DNA of 64,000 nt from Accumulibacter sp. Its GTDB lineage: Bacteria > Pseudomonadota > Gammaproteobacteria > Burkholderiales > Rhodocyclaceae. Both the position numbers and the translations under genes were made by a program. Positions 55,849-64,000 of this stretch are shown piece by piece. A model generated the notes under the pieces. That model was given only the letters and a program-made list of their open reading frames with translations. It ran no database searches and was not told the DNA's origin. Each line of letters begins with the position of its first letter. Position 1 is the first letter of the stretch. The stretch spans positions 1 through 64,000 of the forward strand of contig NZ_JAPUVR010000085.1 in NCBI RefSeq assembly GCF_029255125.1, written 5' to 3'.

Positions 55849-58098
55849 ATGGCACCCGGGGAACTCGGCGATGCAACCCAGACGGTCGAGCTGCTGATCG
55901 AAGGCATGACCTGCGCTGCTTGTTCGGCGCGTATCGAGAAGCAGCTCAACCGTTTGCCGGGGGTCGAAGCTGTCGTCAATCTGGCGACTGAGCGCGCCAA
56001 TATCCGCTACGTCCCACAGCTCGCCGGACTCGAGCTTCTGCTGGCAACGATCAGCCGCGCGGGCTTCGTGGCGCGCCCACGCGTGACGACGACGGTCGCC
56101 GAAGAACAGGCAAGGAAGGCCGAAATACGCCGCGCCGACCTGCGGCAGCTCTACTTTGCGATCGGACTGACCTTGCCGCTGGTTGCGCCGATGCTGCACA
56201 TGCTCGACCCGTCGACGTCGATGCACGACGAACTCCTGCCGCGCTGGCTGCAACTGGCACTGGCGACACCGGTGCAGTTCTGGATCGGCTGGCGCTTCTA
56301 TCGTGGCGCCGCCAACGCACTGCGCTCAGGCGCGGCGAACATGGATGTGCTCGTCGCTCTCGGCACATCGATGGCTTATCTCTTCAGTGCCGTCGTGACG
56401 CTAGCCAGCCTCGCCCACCTGCACGTCTATTTCGAAGCCTCGGCAGCCGTCATCACGCTCGTCCTGCTCGGCAAGCAGCTCGAAGCGCGCGCGCGCGCGC
56501 GCACGAGCGAGGCAATCGAACAGCTCGTTCGTCTGCAACCAAGAACCGCGCGTGTCGAACGCAACGGAGAACTGTTCGAAATCGACGCCGCGCTGTTGAT
56601 TCCCGGGGATATCTTCATCGTGCGACCGGGCGAGAGCCTGCCGGTTGACGGCGAAGTCGTCGATGGCGTATCGACGGTCAATGAGGCGATGCTCACCGGC
56701 GAGAGCATGCCGGTCGCCAAGCACGCCGGCGAGCGCGTTTTCGCGGCCACGATCAATGCCCAGGGAATGCTGCGCTGCCGGGCGACGGGCGTCGGCGAAC
56801 AAACGCTACTCGCCGGAATCATTCGCCTCGTTGGCCAGGCGCAAGCGTCGAAAGCCGCGGTGCAGCAACTCGCCGACCGCATTTCGGCGGTCTTCGTGCC
56901 GATCATCTGTGTGATCGCCTTGCTCACGCTGCTCGCCTGGTGGTCGATCAGCGGCGTCTTCAGCACCGCGCTGGTCAATGCCGTCGCGGTGCTGGTTATC
57001 GCTTGTCCGTGCGCGCTCGGCCTGGCAACGCCGACGGCGATCGTCGTCGCGACCGGCCAGGGCGCTGCCGCAGGCATCCTGGTAAGGAACGCCGATGCGC
57101 TCGAACGCGCCGGCCAGATCAGCGTCCTCGCCGTCGACAAGACGGGCACGCTGACCCAGGGTGAGCCGACGCTGACCGACGTGGTCGCTCTGGCAGCCAC
57201 CGCCGACGAGGCGCTACGCCTGGCCGCCAGCCTCGAACAGGCGTCCGAACACCCACTCGCGCGCGCCATCCTGCGCCAGGCGCAGGCGCGGGGCTTGAGC
57301 CTGCCAGCGCTCGACTGGTTTCACGCGATCCCCGGTTGGGGCGTCACCGGCTGCGTCGCCGGACGCCGGCTCAGCCTGGGTGCCGCGACGGCTGTCGATC
57401 GCGCGGCGTGTCCGGCCGAACTGATCGAGACCCTGCAGCACGAAGGCAAGACGGTGGTCGTGCTCTGCGCAGAAGCCGAGAGCCTGACCCCGGAGCAGCC
57501 ACGCCCGAGGCAAGCTGGACAGGCGCTTGCCCTGCTGGCGATTGCCGACCCCTTGCGCAAGAGCTCGCGCAGCGCCGTTGAGCGCTTGCAGGCGATGGGG
57601 ATTCGCATCGTCATGCTGACCGGTGACCATCTGGCGACCGCTGCGGCGATTGCCCGGCAAGCGGGAATCGACGACTATCGCGCGGGCATTCTTCCTGGCG
57701 AGAAAGCGGCCGCGGTGCGCACGCTGAAGGAAGGCCAGACGATGGTCGGCATGGTGGGCGACGGTCTGAACGATGCCCCGGCGCTGGCTGCCGCCGACGT
57801 TGGTTTTGCCATCGGTGCCGGTTCGGACGCAGCGATCGAGGCGGCCGACCTGACCTTGCTGCGCAATGATCTGACAGCAATCATCGAGGCCATCTCGCTT
57901 TCGCGTGCGACATCGAGAAAAATCAGGCAGAATCTGTTCTGCGCTTTTGTGTACAACGTGCTCGGCGTGCCGCTGGCAGCCTTCGGCTACCTGAATCCGG
58001 TGCTGGCAGGAGCGGCAATGGCGCTGAGTTCGGTCTCCGTTGTCGCCAACTCGCTGTTGCTCAGACGCTGGCATCGTAGTCGCGCTCAGCCGGGGTGA
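55849..58098 (+). CDS. Copper-translocating P1B-type ATPase (CopA/CcoI-like)
   Basis: A 749-residue metal pump. One N-terminal HMA domain has CAAC (Cys22, Cys25). The membrane metal site is Cys386-Pro-Cys388 (ACPCALGLATPTA), the phosphorylated Asp430 is in DKTGTLTQGE, the HP locus is SEHPLA and the ATP hinge is GDGLNDAPAL (Asp638). Spaced next to the SafE-like gene and fnr/hemN, it may supply copper for cbb3 oxidase (CcoI role) rather than only detoxify. A second, free HMA protein follows. Confidence 0.94.
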   Translation: MAPGELGDATQTVELLIEGMTCAACSARIEKQLNRLPGVEAVVNLATERANIRYVPQLAGLELLLATISRAGFVARPRVTTTVAEEQARKAEIRRADLRQLYFAIGLTLPLVAPMLHMLDPSTSMHDELLPRWLQLALATPVQFWIGWRFYRGAANALRSGAANMDVLVALGTSMAYLFSAVVTLASLAHLHVYFEASAAVITLVLLGKQLEARARARTSEAIEQLVRLQPRTARVERNGELFEIDAALLIPGDIFIVRPGESLPVDGEVVDGVSTVNEAMLTGESMPVAKHAGERVFAATINAQGMLRCRATGVGEQTLLAGIIRLVGQAQASKAAVQQLADRISAVFVPIICVIALLTLLAWWSISGVFSTALVNAVAVLVIACPCALGLATPTAIVVATGQGAAAGILVRNADALERAGQISVLAVDKTGTLTQGEPTLTDVVALAATADEALRLAASLEQASEHPLARAILRQAQARGLSLPALDWFHAIPGWGVTGCVAGRRLSLGAATAVDRAACPAELIETLQHEGKTVVVLCAEAESLTPEQPRPRQAGQALALLAIADPLRKSSRSAVERLQAMGIRIVMLTGDHLATAAAIARQAGIDDYRAGILPGEKAAAVRTLKEGQTMVGMVGDGLNDAPALAAADVGFAIGAGSDAAIEAADLTLLRNDLTAIIEAISLSRATSRKIRQNLFCAFVYNVLGVPLAAFGYLNPVLAGAAMALSSVSVVANSLLLRRWHRSRAQPG

Positions 58099-58179
58099 TC
58101 ACCTGGCGCGCAGCCGGTGGTCGATAGCAGCGCAGACCCTTGACGTTGACCTTGACTTTGTGACCTCTCGTCGTGCGCA

Positions 58180-58416
58180 ATGATGACGACCCTCGAAAGC
58201 CGAGATGCAATGGAAGAAGCTGTCCTTACCGTGCGCGGAATGAGTTGCCAGGGCTGTGTCAGGAACCTTACGCAGCTCCTGGCCGCTCTTGTTGGCGTCA
58301 GCCAGGTCGAAGTGTCGCTGACCGATGCCAGCGCCCGCGTGGTTTATGACCCGCAGTTGGTCAGCCTGGAGCGCCTTGCCGCAGTCATCGACGACGCCGG
58401 GTTTGAAACCGACTGA
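58180..58416 (+). CDS. Heavy-metal-associated (CopZ-like) metallochaperone
   Basis: A 78-residue protein with one HMA fold: TVRGMSCQGCVRNL carries the metal-binding Cys23 and Cys26, and ends VIDDAGFETD. The start may be 58180 or the in-frame ATG at 58210. It probably delivers copper to the adjacent ATPase. Confidence 0.85.
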   Translation: MMTTLESRDAMEEAVLTVRGMSCQGCVRNLTQLLAALVGVSQVEVSLTDASARVVYDPQLVSLERLAAVIDDAGFETD

Positions 58417-58491
58417 GCGGGTTTCGTCCACGCAAATCCCCCTCACCTTTCCTACGCCGAGATCGCGACGGCGGTGCGGACCGATAAGACC

Positions 58492-59604
58492 ATGCCGAGA
58501 AAAAAGCCAAAGACCACCGAGCTTCCCGCAACACCTGATGCTGCACCTCAACCGCTCAGGTTGACCGAGTTTTCCCACGGCGGCGGTTGCGGCTGCAAGA
58601 TCGCGCCGGCGGTACTCGAACAGATCCTGAAAAAGACCTCGCCGGCGATCGTTCCCAAACAACTTCTGGTTGGCCTCGAAACGAGCGACGACGCGGCGGT
58701 CTATCAACTCAACGCCGAGCAGGCGCTGGTGGCGACAACCGATTTCTTCATGCCCATCGTCGACGATCCGTTCGATTTTGGTTGCATCGCAGCCGCCAAC
58801 GCCCTGTCCGACGTCTATGCGATGGGTGGTCTGCCGCTTCTGGCACTTGCCATCGTCGGCATGCCGGTTAATACGCTGCCGCTCGAAACGATCAGGCGCA
58901 TCCTCGACGGCGGCGAATCGATCTGCGCCCAGGCGCGCATTCCGATTGCCGGCGGACATACCATCGATTCAGTCGAGCCGATCTACGGTCTGGTCGCCAT
59001 CGGGCTGGTCCATCCCGACAATGTCAAACGGAACGCGGGTGCGCGCCCCGGCGACAAGCTGATTCTCGGCAAGCGACTGGGTATCGGCGTCTATAGCGCC
59101 GCCCTGAAGAAGGGTCTGTTGACGCCGGCCGCGTACTCGGCCATGGTCAGTTCAGCGACCCAGATCAACACACCGGGACGCGCACTGGCCTGCCTTGCCG
59201 GGGTGCACGCGATGACCGATGTCACCGGCTTCGGTCTGCTCGGCCATCTGAGCGAAATCTGTAAAGCGTCCAACGTCGCGGCGGTGATCGATTACAGCGC
59301 GCTGCACTTTCTCCCGAACGTTCTCGAATACGCCGATGCCGGTTGCCTGACCGGCGCCTCGGGCCGCAACTGGGCAGGCTGCAGCGACTACGTCGAACTC
59401 CCGAGGAAGAACTTCAGCGACACGGAACGCGCTCTGCTCACCGACCCGCAGACCAGCGGCGGCTTGCTGCTCGCCTGCGCACCCGAGGTCGTCACCGAGG
59501 TTCTGGCGGTTTTCCTGCAGGAAGGCTTCGATCATGCCGTGGTCATTGGCGAGGTCGCCGATGGCAAACCCCATATCGCGGTGATCAAGAGCAAGACGGA
59601 CTAA
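58492..59604 (+). CDS. selD: Selenide, water dikinase
   Basis: A 370-residue SelD making selenophosphate. The active-site loop is GGGCGCKI, with Cys33 and Lys36 matching E. coli Cys17 and Lys20; the enzyme uses Cys, not Sec. TTDFFMPIVDDPFDFG and GGHTIDSVEPIYG complete the ATP and metal sites. No selA, selB or tRNA-Sec gene is in the window. GTG at 58474 is an alternative start. Confidence 0.95.
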   Translation: MPRKKPKTTELPATPDAAPQPLRLTEFSHGGGCGCKIAPAVLEQILKKTSPAIVPKQLLVGLETSDDAAVYQLNAEQALVATTDFFMPIVDDPFDFGCIAAANALSDVYAMGGLPLLALAIVGMPVNTLPLETIRRILDGGESICAQARIPIAGGHTIDSVEPIYGLVAIGLVHPDNVKRNAGARPGDKLILGKRLGIGVYSAALKKGLLTPAAYSAMVSSATQINTPGRALACLAGVHAMTDVTGFGLLGHLSEICKASNVAAVIDYSALHFLPNVLEYADAGCLTGASGRNWAGCSDYVELPRKNFSDTERALLTDPQTSGGLLLACAPEVVTEVLAVFLQEGFDHAVVIGEVADGKPHIAVIKSKTD

Positions 59605-59724
59605 GCTAGCGCAGAGACTCGACCCTTGCTGTCGGCCGCGGTCGACAAACCGACCCGGCGATCCGGCCTGGCGCAGAAACGCATCGCGTGCGCAGCTTCG
59701 CTGGTGCCATTGCAGGGCAAGACT

Positions 59725-60981
59725 TCAATCGAGAACGTGCGACACCAGACCATCGGCCAGCTTGGGGTCGAACCACGTCGACTTCGGCGGCATCACCTGG
59801 CCAGCGTCGGCGACGCGCATCAACGCCGCCATCGGCGTTGGGCACATGGCGAAGGCAACGGCCATCTCGGCGCTGTCGACCCGTCGCTCCAGTTCCGCCA
59901 GGCCGCGCCCTCCCCCGACAAAGTCGATGCGTGTGTCGCGACGCAGATCGCCAATGCCAAGCACCGGGCCTAGTATGTTCTCGGCCAGCAACGAGACATC
60001 GAGCGAATGGACGGGATCGGCGGACGCAAGCCACGCGGCTGGAAACTCCAGTCGATACCAGCGCCCATTCAGGTACATGCCACAGACGGTCGGCCGATCC
60101 GGGCGGCAGGGTTCGGTACACGGCTGGACGCTGCAGCAGCGCGCCACAGCCGCCAGGAATTCCGCCTCGCTGTAGCCGTTCAGGTCACGCACAACCCGGT
60201 TGTAATCCAGGATTCGCATCTGGCGGGCAGGAAAGATCACCGAGAGAAAGAACTCGGCGCTGCCCCCGGTCGTTGCTGCGGTCGTCGCAGGTGGACGCCG
60301 TGCGGCCGCGACGCGCGCCGCAGCCGCTGATCGATGGTGACCATCGGCAATGTAAAGCGTCGGCATCCGGTTGTATACCTGGCTCAATTGCGCGATCGTG
60401 CGGTCGTCGTCAATGCACCAAAGCAGGTGGCGGACACCAGCGTCGGTCAGCACATCCGTGTCTGGCAGGCCAGCCGTCGCCTGCGCGAGCAGTGCTTCGG
60501 CCTGCGCATCGTCCGTATGGGCGAGAAGAACCGGCCCGGTTTGCGCGTTGAGCGCCTCGATCTGGCGAACGCGGTCGTCTTCCTTGTCGGGACGGGTGTA
60601 CTCGTGCTTCCGGATGCGGTTGCTCTCGTAGGCAGCAACCGATGCGGCAGCCACCAGACCGGTCTGCACGTGCTCGTCCATGATCATGCGATAGGCATAG
60701 TAGCTCGGGCGCTGGTCACGCTGCAGAACGCCAAGCTGGATCATGCGCTGGAAATTCTCGGCCGACTTGGCGTATACCTCGGGTGCGTAGTGATCGACCG
60801 CGCGCGGCAGGTCGATCTCGGCTTTTGATACGTGCAGGAACGACAAAGGCTTGCCAATTGCTGCTTGGCGCGCCTCGTCGCTCGAGAGAACATCGTAGGG
60901 AGGCGCCGCGACAGCGGCTGCGTCCGAACGACGTGGCCGTAGACCGGCAAAGGGTCGAATCAGGGGTGAATCCAAGGACAA
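59725..60981 (-). CDS. DUF1015 family protein
   Basis: A 418-residue protein beginning LIRPFAGLRPRR and AAPPYDVLS, the DUF1015 N-terminal signature; the middle has IADGHHRSAAA, another conserved block. The start is TTG at 60981 with AGGAG upstream, since no in-frame ATG fits. Function is not established. It follows glgA, on the same strand, by 27 bp. Confidence 0.85.
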   Translation of the reverse strand: MSLDSPLIRPFAGLRPRRSDAAAVAAPPYDVLSSDEARQAAIGKPLSFLHVSKAEIDLPRAVDHYAPEVYAKSAENFQRMIQLGVLQRDQRPSYYAYRMIMDEHVQTGLVAAASVAAYESNRIRKHEYTRPDKEDDRVRQIEALNAQTGPVLLAHTDDAQAEALLAQATAGLPDTDVLTDAGVRHLLWCIDDDRTIAQLSQVYNRMPTLYIADGHHRSAAAARVAAARRPPATTAATTGGSAEFFLSVIFPARQMRILDYNRVVRDLNGYSEAEFLAAVARCCSVQPCTEPCRPDRPTVCGMYLNGRWYRLEFPAAWLASADPVHSLDVSLLAENILGPVLGIGDLRRDTRIDFVGGGRGLAELERRVDSAEMAVAFAMCPTPMAALMRVADAGQVMPPKSTWFDPKLADGLVSHVLD

Positions 60982-61008
60982 GCCATTCTCCTGCGAGTGA
61001 TGTCGACT

Positions 61009-62451
61009 TCAGATGCTGCGGTACAAAGCCTCGTAGCGCACGGCAGAATCAGCCCACGAGTAGTCCTGCAGCATGCCCCTGTTTTGCACCAAGCGCCAAG
61101 CCGTGCCATCTCGGTAGAGGGCACAGGCGTCAGCAATGCGCGCGGCGAGGGCGCGGCTGTTCGCGTCGACAAAAACGAATCCGTTCGCCGTTCCCGCCTG
61201 CAGGCTCTCGGGCGTCGCGTCGATCACCGTATCGGCCAGTCCGCCGACACGCCGTACGAGCGGTAGCGTACCGTAGCGCAAGGCGTAGAGTTGGGTCAAT
61301 CCGCAAGGCTCGAAACGAGAGGGAACCAGCAGGACATCGGCGCCCGCCATGATACGATGCGAGAACGCATCGTCATACCCCAGATGAACCGAGACGTTCT
61401 CCGGGTACTCGGCAGCGGCAGCGCGATAGGCCGCCTCGATCTCTGCCTCGCCGCTGCCGATGACGACGAGTTGTCCACCTTCGGCGAGGATGGCCGGCAA
61501 GGCGCCGAGAATGAGATCCATCCCCTTCTGCGCGGTCAGCCGACTGACCACGGCAAATAGCGGCGCCTTGGCGCGACGAGCGAAACCCAGTTCGGACTGC
61601 AACTTCGCTTTGCACGCATCTTTGCCGCGCAGGTCGTCGTGGTCGTAGTTTTTCGCCAGAGCAGGGTCGGTTTGCGGATTCCAGACCAGGTAATCGACTC
61701 CGTTCAGGATGCCCGAGAGATCGCTCCCGCGATCGCGCAGCAGCCCATCAAGTCCCCAGCCGAACTCCGGCAGGCAGATCTCCTGCGCATAGGTCGGACT
61801 GACCGCATTGACCCGCTTGGCGTGCACCAGCGCAGCTTTCATGAACGAGAGTTGGCCATGGAACTCGAGAGCGCTCTGGTCGGCCCCGGAAATGAGCAGG
61901 CCAAGGTCGTTGTGGTGATCCAGCGGGAACAGGCCGCGGAAGGCAAGGTTATGAATCGTAAACACCGTAGCCGTGTTCAGCGCCGGATTCTGCGCGATGT
62001 AGGCGGGCGCCAGTCCAGCATGCCAGTCATGCGCGTGCACGACATCGGGTCGCCAGTTGCGGTCAAGTTCGCCGGAAGCCAGGTGCGCGGCAATCCACCC
62101 GAGCAGAGCGAACCGCCGGTGATTGTCGTTCCAGTCGCGACCGTCCGGCCCAAGGTAGGGGCTGCCATCACGCCGATAGAGAAACGGTGCGTCGATCACA
62201 TAGACTGGCACGCCGCTATCGGGCAGCCGCCCCAGGCGTAAGGTAATGATTGCGGCGCCAAAAGCCGGACCGATGCGCACGACGCGCTTGAGTCCGACGA
62301 CTCCGCTCAGGATGCCTGGCATGCCGGGCACCAGCACGCGGGTATCGAGCCCGCGTGCTGCCAACGCCGCCGGCAGCGCGGCGACGACATCCGCCAAACC
62401 GCCGGTCTTGACCAGGGGATAGATTTCAGCAGCCAGATGAAGGACGCGCAA
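61009..62451 (-). CDS. glgA: Glycogen synthase (ADP-glucose)
   Basis: A 480-residue GT5 glycosyltransferase. The ADP-glucose-binding Lys15 is in [33 protein letters not shown] and the C-terminal [19 protein letters not shown] block are intact. The start is TTG at 62451 (AAGGAA upstream), with [11 protein letters not shown] right after, as in homologues. Downstream of glgC by 19 bp. Confidence 0.95.
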   Translation of the reverse strand: MRVLHLAAEIYPLVKTGGLADVVAALPAALAARGLDTRVLVPGMPGILSGVVGLKRVVRIGPAFGAAIITLRLGRLPDSGVPVYVIDAPFLYRRDGSPYLGPDGRDWNDNHRRFALLGWIAAHLASGELDRNWRPDVVHAHDWHAGLAPAYIAQNPALNTATVFTIHNLAFRGLFPLDHHNDLGLLISGADQSALEFHGQLSFMKAALVHAKRVNAVSPTYAQEICLPEFGWGLDGLLRDRGSDLSGILNGVDYLVWNPQTDPALAKNYDHDDLRGKDACKAKLQSELGFARRAKAPLFAVVSRLTAQKGMDLILGALPAILAEGGQLVVIGSGEAEIEAAYRAAAAEYPENVSVHLGYDDAFSHRIMAGADVLLVPSRFEPCGLTQLYALRYGTLPLVRRVGGLADTVIDATPESLQAGTANGFVFVDANSRALAARIADACALYRDGTAWRLVQNRGMLQDYSWADSAVRYEALYRSI

Positions 62452-62470
62452 GTTCCCGGTTCCTTCCCGA

Positions 62471-63739
62471 TCAGACCAGACGCTCGAGCATCTTCCGGGT
62501 AACCAGCGTCACCCCCCCTTCAGTGCGCCGGAAACGACGCGCATCGTCTTCCGGGTCCTCGCCAATCACCATGTTCGCCGGAATCTCGCAGTCGCTGTCG
62601 ACGACGCAGCGCGTCAGGCGGGCACGGCTACCGATCGTCGTATCGGGAAGGAGAACCGACAGATTGACCCGCGCGTAGGAATGGACGCGACAACTCGAGA
62701 AGAGCAGCGAGCGATTCACTTCGCCGGAAACGATCGACCCGCTCGAGACCGACGACTCGATGGCATTTCCTCGCCGGTCGAGATGGTTATGCACGAACTT
62801 GGCGGGCGGTAGTTGCTGCTGATACGTCCACACGGGCCAGTTTCGATCGTACAGATTGAGCGCTGGCACCGTCGCCGTCAGGTCGACGTTGGCGTCCCAA
62901 TAGGCGTCGATCGTCCCGACATCACGCCAATAGTGCCCTTTGAACTCTTCGTCGGGAGCAACGACGCAACTGCGCGAGAACGGATGGGCGACCGCAACAC
63001 GGTTGGCCACCGCACGCGGAATGATGTCCTTACCGAAATCGTGGCTGGAGTTCTGATCGACGATGTCACGCGCCAGCTCGGCATAGAGATACTTGGCATT
63101 GAACACATAAACGCCCATGCTGCACATCGACATCTCGGGGTTGCCCGGCATTCCCGGCGGATCGGCAGGCTTTTCAACGAAGTCGGTGATCAGCCCGCTC
63201 TCATCCACGGCCATGACGCCGAACCCCGTTGCCTCCTTGCGCGGCACTTCGATGCAGGCAATCGTGCACTCGGCGCCACTCTCGACATGGTCGACCAGCA
63301 TCAGGGCATAGTTCATCTTGTAGACATGATCGCCGGCCAGAATAACGACGAACTCGGGCGCCGGACGGTAGGTCTCCAGGATGTCGATGTTCTGGTACAC
63401 GGCGTCGGCCGTGCCGCGGTACCAGGATTCCTCGTCGACGCGCTGCTGGGCGGGCAGCAGATCGACAAACTCGTTGACCTCGCCATGCAGGAAGTTCCAA
63501 CCGCGCTGCAAGTGGCGCAACAGACTATGCGACTTGTACTGCGTGACGACCCCGATGCGTCGAAACTGCGAGTTGACGCAGTTCGACAGCGCGAAATCGA
63601 TGATCCTGAACTTGCCACCGAAATGGACTGCCGGCTTGGCGCGGCGATCGGTCAGTTCGTGCAGGCGGCTACCGCGCCCACCCGCGAGAACGAGCGCAAT
63701 TGCCCGCTTCGGTAATTGAAAAGTCTTCTTGTCAACCAT
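62471..63739 (-). CDS. glgC: Glucose-1-phosphate adenylyltransferase
   Basis: A 422-residue ADP-glucose pyrophosphorylase. [30 protein letters not shown] and the GTADAVYQN region form the nucleotide site; the C-terminal left-handed helix repeats ([16 protein letters not shown]) are present. The start has AAGGGGAT upstream. It commits glucose to glycogen and is usually allosteric. Confidence 0.96.
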   Translation of the reverse strand: MVDKKTFQLPKRAIALVLAGGRGSRLHELTDRRAKPAVHFGGKFRIIDFALSNCVNSQFRRIGVVTQYKSHSLLRHLQRGWNFLHGEVNEFVDLLPAQQRVDEESWYRGTADAVYQNIDILETYRPAPEFVVILAGDHVYKMNYALMLVDHVESGAECTIACIEVPRKEATGFGVMAVDESGLITDFVEKPADPPGMPGNPEMSMCSMGVYVFNAKYLYAELARDIVDQNSSHDFGKDIIPRAVANRVAVAHPFSRSCVVAPDEEFKGHYWRDVGTIDAYWDANVDLTATVPALNLYDRNWPVWTYQQQLPPAKFVHNHLDRRGNAIESSVSSGSIVSGEVNRSLLFSSCRVHSYARVNLSVLLPDTTIGSRARLTRCVVDSDCEIPANMVIGEDPEDDARRFRRTEGGVTLVTRKMLERLV

Positions 63740-63803
63740 CTTCGTATCCCCTTATGAGCTTTGGTGGTCGAATCTGGCGGCGCCGTACGGGTGTCGCCAA
63801 ATC

Positions 63804-64000
<197 letters not shown>

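Overview
The window looks like part of a chromosome from a GC-rich betaproteobacterium. Rhodocyclales, possibly close to Candidatus Accumulibacter or Azoarcus/Dechloromonas, is an inference from gene order and content: a yicC-kinase-phosphatase-rph-rdgB-hemW run, purM/hda/pcnB/folK/dck/panBCD, fnr-hemN beside a CcoI/CopA-type ATPase, and glycogen genes. Sequence similarity was judged by eye only. No rRNA, tRNA, CRISPR array or intact insertion sequence was seen.

Layout. 1-692: no gene, two inverted repeats. 693-6385 (minus): a six-gene catabolic operon (degenerate MBL-fold protein, FAD monooxygenase, DUF2783, VOC protein, FAH-family hydrolase, Bcr/CflA exporter). 6745-12146: yicC (minus), then a Ser/Thr kinase, PP2C phosphatase, rph, rdgB and hemW, mostly with stop/start overlaps. 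12546-16971: a large indolepyruvate:ferredoxin oxidoreductase-type enzyme and a membrane-anchored methyltransferase. 16965-17777: two small exported proteins. 18405-27295: an amino-acid transport and catabolism operon (livK, a strong hairpin, putA, livHMGF, peroxiredoxin). 27383-31157: EamA transporter, a 43-residue membrane protein and a UvrD/Rep helicase. 31457-40133: a small basic protein, purM, hda, a HAD hydrolase, pcnB, folK, a lipoprotein, a deoxynucleoside kinase and panBCD.

40195-44661 is an accessory island between panD and a LabA-like gene. It holds a minus-strand mcrB-mcrC-NYN operon, a predicted type IV restriction unit with a nuclease-fold third gene. It is decaying: mcrB is frameshifted in a seven-base homopolymer, the NYN gene has an in-frame TGA at a position expected to be Trp and appears to lack its central part, and a broken ISAzo13-like transposase lies beside it. 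44681-49955 (minus) carries a NYN/OST-HTH protein, ABC-F ATPase Uup and a caspase-fold lipoprotein.

50358-58416 is a low-oxygen/nitrosative-stress and copper region: hemerythrin, DUF2249, an NnrS-like membrane protein and SirB2, then divergent fnr and hemN sharing an FNR box, then a SafE-like protein, a copper P-type ATPase and a metallochaperone. selD follows. The right end (minus strand) is a glycogen block: pgm (cut by the window edge), glgC, glgA and a DUF1015 gene.

The best candidates for something undescribed are the mcrBC-NYN unit, the small membrane protein with tandem upstream repeats, the caspase lipoprotein, and putA embedded in the liv operon.
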